A DNA stretch of 64,000 bases from Aggregatilinea lenta (GCF_003569045.1 NZ_BFCB01000002.1:1407506-1471505), one strand, 5' to 3'; counted from the stretch's first letter, positions 42,088-51,314 are shown. The notes: generated by a model not told the origin, from the sequence alone. Numbers and translations are program-made.

Positions 42088-42858
42088 CTATTCGGGTGCG
42101 ATCGTGGACATGGTGCGGCGCGTGCGCAGACGGCGCGCCAGTGGGCCAAACGACATCTCAAGCGGCACGGCTTCGTCGCCCAGCCGGAAGGTCGCGCGCT
42201 CGCCGAGCGCCAGCCCGGCATAATACGCACCGACGGCGACCGCGTAGCCCGCGATCAGGTCTGGCGAGTGGTGCTGGCGGGTGAGCAGCGCGGATACCGT
42301 CACCAGCGCACCCATGATGGTCCAGGTGATGAACGAGCGCGAATTAGGCCGGAAGCGGATCATGAAGCACATGATGATAATGGCATAAAACACGTGCTGG
42401 CTCGGCGCGGCGTTGTGCGTGCTGAAGTCGTTGTCGGCGTCGTACAGGTGGCGCAGAAGCTGCGAGAAGATATCGTTCCCCGCCACATCCGTCGCGTGCG
42501 GCTTGACCACGTAGGTCGGCACGGCCATATACAGCACGTAGCTGAACAGCGCGGCGACGATCATCGCCAGGATGAACTGGCGGTAGAGCTTGATCGGCAT
42601 GCGATACGCGGCCCACAGTGGAACCAGCGCCGTGCACACGAAGCCGATCGCGTAGGGGATCAGCCAGATCCCCTGCGGCGTCAGGTGGTTGTCCACCGCC
42701 GCGATCTTCAGTTCCCACCCGTCGGTGGGTGCGCGCAGCGTACTGTTGAGGCCGTTCGTCACAAAGAACAGGCTCTCGACCGCTAACAAAACGAGAAACA
42801 ACGCGAGTCGATTCTGAAGCAGCCGATCTCTGAGCGGCCTGATAGCCGGTTGATTCAC
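42088..42858 (-). CDS. PAP2-superfamily membrane protein
   Basis: 256 residues from the GTG at 42858, which follows GGGGAGG. Six hydrophobic segments. The PAP2 core is present as AAPSQHVFYAIII (the PSxH motif) and RQHHSPDLIAGY (the SRxxxxxHxxxD motif in the form TRQHHSPD). Family enzymes remove phosphate from lipid phosphates or transfer headgroups in inositol-phosphoceramide synthase-like proteins. The N-terminal KxxxxxxRP motif of lipid phosphatases is not clear. It lies 25 bp after the TIR-TPR gene. Confidence 0.8.
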   Translation of the reverse strand: MNQPAIRPLRDRLLQNRLALFLVLLAVESLFFVTNGLNSTLRAPTDGWELKIAAVDNHLTPQGIWLIPYAIGFVCTALVPLWAAYRMPIKLYRQFILAMIVAALFSYVLYMAVPTYVVKPHATDVAGNDIFSQLLRHLYDADNDFSTHNAAPSQHVFYAIIIMCFMIRFRPNSRSFITWTIMGALVTVSALLTRQHHSPDLIAGYAVAVGAYYAGLALGERATFRLGDEAVPLEMSFGPLARRLRTRRTMSTIAPE

Positions 42859-42883
42859 TGTGTCCTCCCCTACTGCAAAAAAC

Positions 42884-44281
42884 TCAGCTTGCCCGCGCGG
42901 CCAGCAGCTCACGCAGCGCGGCCAGGGTGTCGTCGGGGCAAATCGTCAGGTATGCGGCGGCCTCGTCGGGCGATCCCCAGGCCGCGTCCAGATCGACGGC
43001 ACGGGCGAAGTCTGCCAGTGCCTCGGCGCGTTTGCCGCGCCGGAAGTTCGCCAGCGCGCGCAGCGCGTAGCCCCCGTGAAAATCGGGTTCCAGCCCGATG
43101 ACCGTCGAGGCGTCCAGTACAGCGTGGGCATAATCCCCTGCACACAGCCGGATCTCGCTGCGTCCCGCGTACGCCAGGGCCTGTTCCGGATCGAGCGCGA
43201 TCACCCGGTCGTAATCCGCCAGAGCCTCGTCGATGCGGCCCAGGTTGGCATGAATGTTGGCCCGATTGCCGTAAGCATTGGCATAATTCGGGTTCAGCGC
43301 CACCGCCCGGCCATAGTCCGCGATGGCGGCGTCGTAGTCGTCCAGCGCAGCGTAGGCCAGGCCCCGGTTGTTGTAAAACGCCGGGACGTGATCGTGGATC
43401 GCCAGCGCGCGTGTGTAGTGATCGATCGCCAGCCGGTAGCGCTTTAGCGACACCAGCACACCCGCCCAGTTATACAGCGCGTTGGCGTAGGCCGGGTCGA
43501 GCATCAGCGCTTCGTCGAAGTCCGCCAGTGCCAGGGCGTGCTGCTGCAGCCCACTATAAGTAACACCGCGATTGTTATAAAGCAGCGGAATATCCGGCCC
43601 CAACTGCTGCGCCCGGTCGAAATCGGCCAGGGCGTCCAGGTAACGATCCTGCATAAACAGCACCATGCCCCGGTGGATGTAACCCTCCGGGCGGTCCGGC
43701 GCCAGCGCGATCGCCTGAGTGTAGACGTCGCGCGCAATGCTGAAATTACCCGCATTGTACTGTTGGTTGCCGTACTTCCACGCCGCCGCCGCTGCGACCG
43801 GGTCCGGCTCGACGGGCGCGCTGTCCGGCTCCGCGGCGGGCAACAACCCCGGTGCGGCGACGGGATTGGCGGGCGCAGTCACCGGCAGCACGGCCACCAG
43901 CCGCGCCAGCGCTGCGTCATAGTCCGCCCCGGCGATCATCACCCAGTTCGGGCCGTGCAGCCGCAGCGGGATCTTCTCGGTCGGCAGCTTTTCCAGGATG
44001 ACCGGGATCACCGTCTTGCCGACGTTCAGCGCGTAGTTCCATTCGGCGTGTACGATCTTCGAGTCGACGGATGGCTGCGATACCAGCACCAGCACGTGGC
44101 TGACGGCGTTCAGACCGCGCTGGATCTCGTCGTCCCACGTCGCGCCCGGCGGAATGTCGTACTGGTCCAGCCACGGACGGACGCCCGCCGCCGACAGGTC
44201 CTTGTAGAGCTGCTCCGCGATGTCCGCATTCTTGCGCGAATAGCTGATAAACGTCGTGGCGGTGCGTTCAGTTTCGGGCAT
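42884..44281 (-). CDS. TIR domain fused to TPR array
   Basis: 465 residues from the ATG at 44281; an in-frame ATG 36 bp upstream is possible. The TIR domain (about 6-130) has TTFISYSRKNADIAEQLY, the BB-loop WLDQYDIPPGATW, and a candidate NADase glutamate Glu80 in HAEWNYAL. A Pro/Ala linker (about 140-165) is followed by about eight TPRs (170-445) with GYIHRGMVLFMQDRYLDALADF-like repeats. Bacterial TIR domains are often NAD-cleaving effectors or scaffold parts. No Thoeris partner (ThsA) is nearby. Soluble. Confidence 0.9.
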   Translation of the reverse strand: MPETERTATTFISYSRKNADIAEQLYKDLSAAGVRPWLDQYDIPPGATWDDEIQRGLNAVSHVLVLVSQPSVDSKIVHAEWNYALNVGKTVIPVILEKLPTEKIPLRLHGPNWVMIAGADYDAALARLVAVLPVTAPANPVAAPGLLPAAEPDSAPVEPDPVAAAAAWKYGNQQYNAGNFSIARDVYTQAIALAPDRPEGYIHRGMVLFMQDRYLDALADFDRAQQLGPDIPLLYNNRGVTYSGLQQHALALADFDEALMLDPAYANALYNWAGVLVSLKRYRLAIDHYTRALAIHDHVPAFYNNRGLAYAALDDYDAAIADYGRAVALNPNYANAYGNRANIHANLGRIDEALADYDRVIALDPEQALAYAGRSEIRLCAGDYAHAVLDASTVIGLEPDFHGGYALRALANFRRGKRAEALADFARAVDLDAAWGSPDEAAAYLTICPDDTLAALRELLAARAS

Positions 44282-44403
44282 GGGTCCGCCTATAGGGTGT
44301 GCTGGTCTGTGCAACACCCATTAGTGTATACGATAAACCGGGCAAAAGGTGTCGGATAGAACGTAAATATGCGGACCAGCGGATGCCACGCGCGGGCCTG
44401 CGC

Positions 44404-45510
44404 TCACGCCTCGAAGCGCACGTCGTAGGTCTTCGCGCCCGGATCGATGAAGCGTACCAGCCGCTCGCCCTCATCCGCCAGCGCGTCTCGGTCGGCCTTG
44501 TTCAGCGGTGCAAACGGCGCGATCACCAGCGAGGCCGCGCCCTTCGACTTCTCGACACGCCATACGCCGCCCACCACCCCGACCACCAGGATCGTGGCCG
44601 CCACGCGCAGCGCAGGCAGGTAGACGCGCTTGCGGTGCTCGTCCGCGACCACGCGCGTGCGGTCCTTGTGCGCGAGCAGCAGGTTATCGAACTCCGGTAA
44701 GAAGCGCGGCGGCGCGGGCGCATCCCCACCCGGCAGCGGCTGGTCGGGCAGATCGAGCAGCTCGCGGCGCCGCTCGTCGCGCAGCATGCGCAGCTCCGGC
44801 TTCATCGCGTCGATAGCCTCCTTCGCGCCGGGCAGCCCCGACCACGTCTGGAAGTCCGCCACCGTCGCCGGGCCAAACGCCGCGAGGTAGCGCCGCACCA
44901 GCAGCGGCACGTCGATCGCCTTCGGAACCGGCTGGCCGAGCCAGTCGTCCGCCAGGGTCCACTGCGGATTTCCCGGATAGCACCACGTCTTGTCGACCGG
45001 GACCTGGACCAGCGGCAGCGTCGTGCGCACGGCATAACGCATCGGCCCAATCTCCGCGTCCGGGTGAAGCTCGGTCAGCATGGCGCTGATGTCCGCGAAG
45101 GTGCGCGGCGCTTCGGCAATAAAGGCCCGCGCTGCCTCGATCAGACGCTCGAAGTCGATGTCCGCGCTGTGATCGCGCACGACCTTCACGGACGAAAACG
45201 CCTTGTCGAGCGCGGGCTGGATCGAGCCGCGCAGCGCCAGGTAATCCTCAGCGGTGACGAGGTGCAGCGTCGCGCGCATCAGCGTGACCTTGACCACCGA
45301 TCGCGCCGTGATCGGGCCTGCCAGGTCGTCACGCTCAAAGCCCTCCAGCCGCGTCCACAGCCCGACGAAGGGCGGCATCGCCTGCTGCGCCTGCAAGCCC
45401 ACCAGCCGCTCGATCGCCGCCGGGACGGGCAGCGCGGCGCGTTCTAGAAGCATCTGGCGGGCCAGCGTCGCACGGTTCAGATCGCGCAGGGTCAACGGGG
45501 CGTCTGCCAT
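44404..45510 (-). CDS. Winged-helix DNA-binding domain protein (HTH_42/AlkX-YcaQ-type superfamily)
   Basis: 368 residues. Features of the family: N-terminal TLRDLNRATLARQMLL, the QxQ motif in RLVGLQAQQAMPPFVGLWTRL, and the later FDNLLLAHKDRTR and LVVGVVGGVWRV segments. Some members are DNA glycosylases that act on interstrand cross-links (the YcaQ/AlkX group, with a QxQ or QxD catalytic motif); others are unstudied. QAQ here matches the QxQ form. AAAGGA precedes the ATG. It is divergent from the PD-(D/E)XK-like gene at 45659. Confidence 0.7.
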   Translation of the reverse strand: MADAPLTLRDLNRATLARQMLLERAALPVPAAIERLVGLQAQQAMPPFVGLWTRLEGFERDDLAGPITARSVVKVTLMRATLHLVTAEDYLALRGSIQPALDKAFSSVKVVRDHSADIDFERLIEAARAFIAEAPRTFADISAMLTELHPDAEIGPMRYAVRTTLPLVQVPVDKTWCYPGNPQWTLADDWLGQPVPKAIDVPLLVRRYLAAFGPATVADFQTWSGLPGAKEAIDAMKPELRMLRDERRRELLDLPDQPLPGGDAPAPPRFLPEFDNLLLAHKDRTRVVADEHRKRVYLPALRVAATILVVGVVGGVWRVEKSKGAASLVIAPFAPLNKADRDALADEGERLVRFIDPGAKTYDVRFEA

Positions 45511-45658
45511 GACGGATCTGTCCTTTCTCAGCGGGGAACACGGGTCGTTTTCGCCTGGATGCGGGGCATTAGCCCTCCGGCGACCATCCTTGTTATCTTA
45601 TACGTGGACCTGTTTTAAGCCAACCCGCTGCCGCGCAGATGCACAAGGTGATGCAGAA

Positions 45659-46357
45659 ATGGCCGCGCTCGACGACCTGCTCGACTCGATCTTTCATGGC
45701 ATCAAGCCCACGTTCTATCCTGAGTTTGAGGCGTGGGTCCGGGGATCGCGCCGCTATCGGGCCTTTGCCGCCAGCTATCACAGCAAGATCCGCGCGAAGC
45801 TGAAGAACGCGCGCGACGAGAGTGGCGTGCAGGACGTGCGCGCCGAGCTGGAAACCGCCGCGCTGCTGCTGCACGAAGGCCGCTTCACGCTCGAATACGA
45901 AAAATACGCCTCCACCAAACAGCGTGGGCCGGACTTCACCGTCACGTACAAGACGCACACGCCCTTCAACGTCGAGGTCCGGCGCATTCGCAGCATCGAG
46001 CTGGACGACGAAGATCCCGACGCGCGCACCGGCAAGCTGGTGGCGGTGCTGTGCGACAAAGTGGGGCAGATGCCGCCGGGCATCGTTAACCTGCTGTGGC
46101 TGACCGCCGACCGCGAGGTGTCCGAAGCCGACCTGACCAACGCGACGAACACGCTGCTGCACATGGCGGAGCGCAAGGACGAGGCATTCTTCACGCGGCG
46201 GCGCTTTGCGAGCGTGGCGGATTTTCTGAAGCAGTATCACCGGTTGAGCGGAATCGTGCTGCGCCAGTCCGATGGCAGCGCGATCTGGTTGAACCCGCTG
46301 GCCCGGCACAAAATGCCGCCCGACATCGTGACGGCCTTGGGGCGTCTGGGGGCCTGA
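45659..46357 (+). CDS. PD-(D/E)XK-like protein, unknown function
   Basis: 232 residues. The core ETAALLLHEGRFTLEYEKY, then GPDFTV (Asp92), then FNVEVRRI (Glu106 and Arg108) matches the helix-then-beta-hairpin layout of PD-(D/E)XK nucleases, with Glu65 as the possible upstream acid and Arg in place of the usual Lys. A helical C-terminus follows. The replacement may mean loss of activity or a variant site. AAGGTG lies upstream of the ATG. I know no close family. It is divergent from the winged-helix gene, and the promoters would share 45511-45658. Confidence 0.55.
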   Translation: MAALDDLLDSIFHGIKPTFYPEFEAWVRGSRRYRAFAASYHSKIRAKLKNARDESGVQDVRAELETAALLLHEGRFTLEYEKYASTKQRGPDFTVTYKTHTPFNVEVRRIRSIELDDEDPDARTGKLVAVLCDKVGQMPPGIVNLLWLTADREVSEADLTNATNTLLHMAERKDEAFFTRRRFASVADFLKQYHRLSGIVLRQSDGSAIWLNPLARHKMPPDIVTALGRLGA

Positions 46358-46528
46358 CGGCCCTGCCGAACGCCCGCCCAGGCCGCACGAGAGCCGCCAA
46401 CCGCCCTTGGGTGGCTGTTGGTGCGCCCGCCGGAGTGAGGTACAGTCAGGTCGATTTTGCAACCTCCCGCGCGCCGCCCCTTGGCGTGCAGCGCGATATA
46501 ACTTGTGGCTGATAAAGGAATCTAGACG

Positions 46529-47542
46529 ATGCGGCAAACACTCATTCGTCTCAGTCTGGTGTTGGCGACCGGCGTGCTGGCCATCGCGGTCCCGCGCGCC
46601 CGCGCCCAGGAAGACACCCCCGCTCCGGCGCTGCTGGCGGCGGTGAACATCATCGTGCCGGAGCTGTACCGGACCAGCGCGGGCGAGGACGAACCGGCGC
46701 GCATCCCAGCGCCGACCGTGCTGGCCGAAGGCGACCGCCTGATTACCGATACGTCCGGCGTCGCGCTGATCACGTGGATCAACAACGGCACAGAGACGGT
46801 CGTCGGCAATGACACGACGATCACCGTCACCCGGCTTGAGGGCATCGACAACACCGACGCGAGTATCGAGATCGACCTGACCACCGGGCATCTGGTCGCC
46901 GGGATGCCAGGATCGGGCGGCGCGGTGGCGTGGCAGCTCACGACACCCGCGCTCACGGTTACGTTGTTGGACGGACGCTTTGATATAACCGTAGATAGAG
47001 ATGGCTCGACGTTGATTATCGTCACGGCGGGCCAGGTCCAGGTGCGCGGCGCAGGCGGCGAAGACGTGACGCTCTCCGCCAACCAGTACCTGCACGCCAG
47101 ACCGGACGGGATCGATGAGCCGCAGCAGATCAGCCAGGACGGCATATCGGTGTCGATGGAAGGCGTCTGCACCGCAACTGCCGCGACCAACGTCAACGTC
47201 CGTATCGCGCCCAGCGAAGAAAGCCGCCGCCTGGGTGGCGTTAAAGCGGGCGAAGTGCTGTGGGTCCGTGCGGCGACCGAAGGCGACCTGTGGCTGAACA
47301 TCTATTACACCCCAGGCGAAACGGGCATTCGCTCGGCCTTCGGGTGGATTTACGGCCCGGCAGCGCTGCTGGACGAGGACGACTGCGGCAGCGTTCTGCG
47401 TCCGCCCCTGGACGCGGTGCTGTTTGACGGGCCGGGCATCATCCAGGCGTCGAGCGGCAGTGCGGGCGATGCCTCAGGCAGTCCTGTAGCGACCGGCGAA
47501 GCGCCCGACCCCGTGCCCGCCGCGACGGAGTCCAGCGGCTGA
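46529..47542 (+). CDS. Exported FecR-like/SH3 domain protein
   Basis: 337 residues. Signal peptide 1-26. A FecR-like domain (about 60-200: LAEGDRLITDTSGVALITW, GRFDITVDRDGSTLIIVTAGQVQV), then a bacterial SH3-like domain (about 212-290: TATAATNVNVRIAPSEESRRLGG). The Ser/Pro-rich C-terminus is probably disordered. FecR-like domains in such proteins are thought to be beta-helical surface modules; no sigma factor gene is adjacent. AAAGGA precedes the ATG. Confidence 0.75.
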   Translation: MRQTLIRLSLVLATGVLAIAVPRARAQEDTPAPALLAAVNIIVPELYRTSAGEDEPARIPAPTVLAEGDRLITDTSGVALITWINNGTETVVGNDTTITVTRLEGIDNTDASIEIDLTTGHLVAGMPGSGGAVAWQLTTPALTVTLLDGRFDITVDRDGSTLIIVTAGQVQVRGAGGEDVTLSANQYLHARPDGIDEPQQISQDGISVSMEGVCTATAATNVNVRIAPSEESRRLGGVKAGEVLWVRAATEGDLWLNIYYTPGETGIRSAFGWIYGPAALLDEDDCGSVLRPPLDAVLFDGPGIIQASSGSAGDASGSPVATGEAPDPVPAATESSG

Positions 47543-47642
47543 TCGCCTGCATGTGCCGGGTAGTTTTCTCTGACGGGCCGGGCATTTCCGGCTCGTTTTG
47601 GGTATGAGCGCGCTTTCAACCGGAGGACTGAAAGGACGTGTT

Positions 47643-48506
47643 ATGGCAATTACTCTAAACACCGACGAGATCAGAGGCTGGATTCGGGAAGCGAGCGCCA
47701 TTTCCACGCGTTACTTTGGCAACGTGTATGCGGAATGGAAAGCCACCGCCGATCCGGTGACCATCGCCGACCGCGAAACGGAACAATTCATCAAAGGCAA
47801 GATCCGGGCGCGCTACCCCGACCACGGCATTATCGGAGAAGAATACGGTGGCGACGAGGTCGATCGCGACTACCTGTGGACGGTCGATCCTATCGATGGC
47901 ACGCGCGTCTACGTCGAGGGGCTGCCGACGTGGAGCATCACCATCGCGCTGCTGCACAAGGGCACGCCGATCTTCGGGCTGGTATATATGCCCATGATCG
48001 ACGACTGGACCTATACTGAGGGCAACCGCGTCATGAACAACGACATGGACATCACCAACCGCCTCATGAAGCGCTGGCAGCTCGATTCCTACGTGCTGGC
48101 CCGCTCGGACGCACACGCGTGGTGGGACATCCATTTCACACGCGTGATGGCCTTCGGCAGCACCGCCGTGCACCTGGCCTATACCGCCAAAGGCGCGGCG
48201 TTGGCGGCTGTGATGCACGAGGCGTACGTCTGGGACGTGGCGGCGGGCGCGGCGATCCTGTCCAAGCAGGGCGGCGGCCTGTATTACCAGGACGGCACGC
48301 CCGTCGATTTCAGCCTGCTCGACCTGACTGACCGCATCCACGGCCTGTATTTTGGCTGCCACCCCGACGTGGCGCGGCGGCTCGGCCCGCTGATGATCCT
48401 GCGCGATAAGCCGGTCGTGCACCCGGTCTGGGACGTATCCTCATCCGACAAGCCCGAATTCCCCGAAGCGGGCCAGCCCGAACCGCATGAAAGCGCCGGA
48501 GCGTAG
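47643..48506 (+). CDS. Inositol monophosphatase family enzyme
   Basis: 287 residues. Metal ligands: Glu in GEEYGG and WTVDPIDGTRVYVEGLPTW (the DPIDGT motif), and the C-terminal WDVAAGAAI. It is a magnesium-dependent phosphatase of the IMPase/HisN/CysQ group; the substrate could be inositol phosphate, histidinol phosphate or PAP. I chose the ATG at 47643; an ATG at 47598 is in frame but precedes the family domain. The chain after about 260 is Pro/Glu-rich and not part of the fold. Confidence 0.92.
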   Translation: MAITLNTDEIRGWIREASAISTRYFGNVYAEWKATADPVTIADRETEQFIKGKIRARYPDHGIIGEEYGGDEVDRDYLWTVDPIDGTRVYVEGLPTWSITIALLHKGTPIFGLVYMPMIDDWTYTEGNRVMNNDMDITNRLMKRWQLDSYVLARSDAHAWWDIHFTRVMAFGSTAVHLAYTAKGAALAAVMHEAYVWDVAAGAAILSKQGGGLYYQDGTPVDFSLLDLTDRIHGLYFGCHPDVARRLGPLMILRDKPVVHPVWDVSSSDKPEFPEAGQPEPHESAGA

Positions 48507-48523
48507 GCGCGGGTGACGTAGAA

Positions 48524-48650
48524 ACCTCACGCCCAGCCCTCTCCAATCTGGGTAGGAGAGGCGAGAAAAACGCGATCCGTAGGGGCGGGGGCTTGCTCCG
48601 CCCGTTTCCCTTCCGTCGCGCACGCGGAGGGAAGAGGCCAGGGGATGGGG
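48524..48650. repeat. Three adjacent repeat fragments
   Basis: 48524-48563 is a degenerate CCTCTCC unit. 48579-48604 is a GTAGGGGCGGGGGCTTGC hairpin unit. 48605-48650 is a CCCTTCC...GGAAGAGGCCAGGGGATGGGGG unit like that at 63398. Confidence 0.75.
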
Positions 48651-48689
48651 GCCATTCGCGGATCGCATAGAAAAACTCAAGTTGGATGC

Positions 48690-48720
48690 AAAAAAGGGCA
48701 GGTCGCCATGACCCGCCCTT
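48690..48720 (-). terminator. Intrinsic terminator of the glycosyltransferase operon
   Basis: On the minus strand, the stem AAGGGCGGGTCA / TGACC(T)GCCCTT-like is followed by TTTTTT. Confidence 0.8.
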
Positions 48721-48750
48721 CCTCGATCTTCCCTCAGCGCGCGACTGCCG

Positions 48751-50313
48751 CTAGCAGTTGTCGCCCCACCACACGCGCCACAACGAGACGTCCCACAGCG
48801 GGTTGCGAATGCGCACGCGGTCGTACTGGCCGATTTGCTCCGAGCACAACCCGTCGACCCGGTTCAGGAACGGCTGGTAGCCCGCCATCGCGACGTAAGC
48901 GCTGTTCCCCGGCGGCAGGCTTTGCAGCGCAGGTTCCAGGTCCTTAAGCGGCTGGCTGTAATCCAGGCAGGTGGCCGCATCGTCAGCGTAGAAGTACATC
49001 AGGTGGCACAGCCACCACGTCGCGTAGAATGGCTTGGGGTGCGGCTCGATAGCGTTCAGCGCGGCGGCGGCATCCCGTACGGCGTCGTCCGCGATCAGGT
49101 AGCCGCTCTGGTACTCGGTCCAGTTCGTGCCGGAAAAGTCCAGATCGTCCGGGTTGGTCAGGTCTGCGCGCGCGAACGGCGCCGCGAAGGTGACCAGCCA
49201 CGCCACGATGCCAACCGCCAATGCCACCCGTATCACCCAGCGCAGCGGGCGCGGACCGAGCGTGGACAGACTGGCGACCGTCCCGCCAAACATGATCACG
49301 GCGGGCACGCCGAGCGGCATGATATAGCGCAGCGTGCTCAGGCGCGCGCCAACCAGCGTCAGCGCGAAGATGAGCAGGAACCAGCTCACCATGAACAGCC
49401 CGCTGCGGAAGAGGCGGCGGTTCCAAAAAGCGACAGCGATCTGGTAGCAGGCCGCAACAGCCAGCGCCACCAGCAGGGCGCGCGTCGTCACCTGCTCGAT
49501 CAGCGGCAGCGTCTCCTCAAAGTACTCGACCGGGGAGACGGGTTCGTCGGCGGAGGAACGCACGTTGAACGAGTCGACCAGCAGGAACGGGTTGTCGCTG
49601 TTGCGCGCCAGATAGGCGGGGATGGCGAGCGGTGCCCAGATCAGGCCGACCACCAGCGCCGCGACGATCAGCGGCGGCGCGTAGCGCTTCACGAAGCCGG
49701 TGATCTGCTGTCCCAGGTCCGCGCGATGCCAGGGCGTATAGATCAGGGCGGCGAGTCCGGGCAGCAGCGGCATCAGGCCCATCGTCAACTTGCCGAGTGT
49801 CGCCATCGCCAGCAGCACACCCAGTTCCACGCCGTGCCGGGTATCGGGGCGCTTGACGAAGACGAGGCTGCGCCACGCGATGATCGCCGCCAGCCCCGCG
49901 ACGAGCGGATCGGCCATCGCCATACGCTCGTAGAACAACGCCAGCGGCAGCACGGCGTACAGGCCAAGCGCGATCACGCCCGCCGTGTGTTTGTACAGCA
50001 GGCGGCCCAACAGGTAGATCGTCGAGCCGGTAATCAACGCATAGATCGCCATACCCAGGCGCGACGCCGCCAGCGCGGTCTCCGGCCCGGTTTCGAACAG
50101 TCCCAGCCAGTAGTAGAGCAACAGCTTGCCGTGCGAAATCCGGCCCGGATTCTGATCGAAGGTCCAGACGACGCCCGCCCGCTTGATGTGGAAGCCTTCA
50201 TCCACGTATGGGTTCTGAACCAGAATGTTATGCGTGCGCAGGAAAAACATGACCAGCAGCAGGCCGATCACCGGCGCAAGCTGCTGGATGCGCTGCCGTT
50301 GAGGTGTGCTCAT
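48751..50313 (-). CDS. Multi-pass membrane glycosyltransferase (GT39-like)
   Basis: 520 residues from the ATG at 50313. About eleven hydrophobic segments. The first outer loop has NPYVDEGFHIKRAG (about 34-47), the acidic-pair motif typical of this GT-C fold, and a C-terminal soluble portion. It probably adds a sugar from a lipid-linked donor to a surface molecule. It lies 7 bp after the CBS-like gene and is co-transcribed with it. It has the same fold as the 15001-17094 protein but low similarity. Confidence 0.8.
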   Translation of the reverse strand: MSTPQRQRIQQLAPVIGLLLVMFFLRTHNILVQNPYVDEGFHIKRAGVVWTFDQNPGRISHGKLLLYYWLGLFETGPETALAASRLGMAIYALITGSTIYLLGRLLYKHTAGVIALGLYAVLPLALFYERMAMADPLVAGLAAIIAWRSLVFVKRPDTRHGVELGVLLAMATLGKLTMGLMPLLPGLAALIYTPWHRADLGQQITGFVKRYAPPLIVAALVVGLIWAPLAIPAYLARNSDNPFLLVDSFNVRSSADEPVSPVEYFEETLPLIEQVTTRALLVALAVAACYQIAVAFWNRRLFRSGLFMVSWFLLIFALTLVGARLSTLRYIMPLGVPAVIMFGGTVASLSTLGPRPLRWVIRVALAVGIVAWLVTFAAPFARADLTNPDDLDFSGTNWTEYQSGYLIADDAVRDAAAALNAIEPHPKPFYATWWLCHLMYFYADDAATCLDYSQPLKDLEPALQSLPPGNSAYVAMAGYQPFLNRVDGLCSEQIGQYDRVRIRNPLWDVSLWRVWWGDNC

Positions 50314-50320
50314 AGGGCAA

Positions 50321-50884
50321 TCACGTCTCGGATGGCGTGGCGTCAGGGGCAGCCGGATCGGCGGTCGAGGCCGTGCCGGATGGCGGCGCGGGTGGGGTCC
50401 CGGCCTGTTCATAAGTGGACAGCATATCGAGCAAATGCTTATCCGTAAACGTGAAGGTACGCTGGCTGCCGGTCAAGATCCCTCTTAATTGTGAACCATT
50501 AAGAACAATTAAGATCTGACCCGGTGCATTTCGTACCTGCTGCATCGCCTGGGCGGCGCTCAAGTCGTTTTGATCGACCGTATCCGGCACGTACGCGCCC
50601 ACAAATGGATGGGACCAGTCGTCCGGGTTGTCGTACCCGCACGGCAGGTCGCCCAATTCCGTATCCATTCCGACCTTATAGTCGGGCTGCGTCAGCAGGT
50701 CACGCAGCGCTTCAAACCGCAGCACGTTATAGTGCTGGTCCCCGTAATCGATGACCAGCCACCACCATTCATAGGCGTTCGGCGTGTTGCGCCACGCGCG
50801 GAGCGCGTCCAGCACAGTATCGGACGCGCTGCATACAAGGTAGGCATTCTCCGGCTTGTCTATTTCGACATCCGAAATTGGCAT
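50321..50884 (-). CDS. Protein with possible CBS-like repeats
   Basis: 187 residues from the ATG at 50884, which follows GGGAGAG. Two sections have CBS-like patterns: SDTVLDALRAWRNTPNAYEWWWLVID (about 20-45) and LSAAQAMQQVRNAPGQILIVLNGSQLRGILTG (about 105-140). The C-terminus is Pro/Ala-rich. CBS pairs usually bind adenosyl ligands; this is inference from pattern. It is the first gene in the operon with the glycosyltransferase. Confidence 0.5.
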   Translation of the reverse strand: MPISDVEIDKPENAYLVCSASDTVLDALRAWRNTPNAYEWWWLVIDYGDQHYNVLRFEALRDLLTQPDYKVGMDTELGDLPCGYDNPDDWSHPFVGAYVPDTVDQNDLSAAQAMQQVRNAPGQILIVLNGSQLRGILTGSQRTFTFTDKHLLDMLSTYEQAGTPPAPPSGTASTADPAAPDATPSET

Positions 50885-51038
50885 AACGTGCTCTCCCAAG
50901 GGCTTGCGCTGGTATCACCTGCTATCGTAGCGCGCCCTACGAAAAAATCCCAACAACGTTTAAAATCTATTCGTGAAAAACGTAATGAACAATTCAGAAA
51001 GATGATATAAAGAATTTGTGAAGGTTATGTAAGGGCTG

Positions 51039-51067
51039 TTGTTTTTAATGCTTTTACATGCTAAGAT
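51039..51067 (+). promoter_or_regulatory. Promoter of the Flp pilin gene
   Basis: TTGTTT (51039-51044) and TAAGAT (51062-51067) are separated by 17 bp in an AT-rich region, about 57 bp upstream of the ATG. Confidence 0.5.
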
Positions 51068-51124
51068 GAGTTCATCCACAAACAAGTGGTTCATCCATCA
51101 ATTCATTCTACAGGAGTAATCATC

Positions 51125-51271
51125 ATGTTGTATTTCCCGCGTGAAGAAGGTCAAGGCCTGGTAGAGTACGCACTCATTCTGGTCCTGGTCGCCGTCGTCG
51201 TGATCGTTATCCTCGTCCTGCTTGGCCCGGTCATCGGTAACGTCTTCTCGGAAATCATCAGCGGTCTGTAA
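51125..51271 (+). CDS. Flp/type IVb pilin
   Basis: 48 residues. The prepilin cleavage context EEGQGLVEYALIL shows the Gly-x-Glu pattern of Flp pilins (mature end near Gln or Gly, Glu5 and Tyr6), followed by one hydrophobic helix and a short polar tail. The short leader MLYFPREEG is normal for this class. GGAG precedes the ATG and a strong terminator follows, so it is monocistronic. No tad secretion gene lies in the window. Confidence 0.85.
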   Translation: MLYFPREEGQGLVEYALILVLVAVVVIVILVLLGPVIGNVFSEIISGL

Positions 51272-51314
51272 ACCAAAGCGTTCGCTCTACTCGACCGACT
51301 CTAGACTAGCATGG

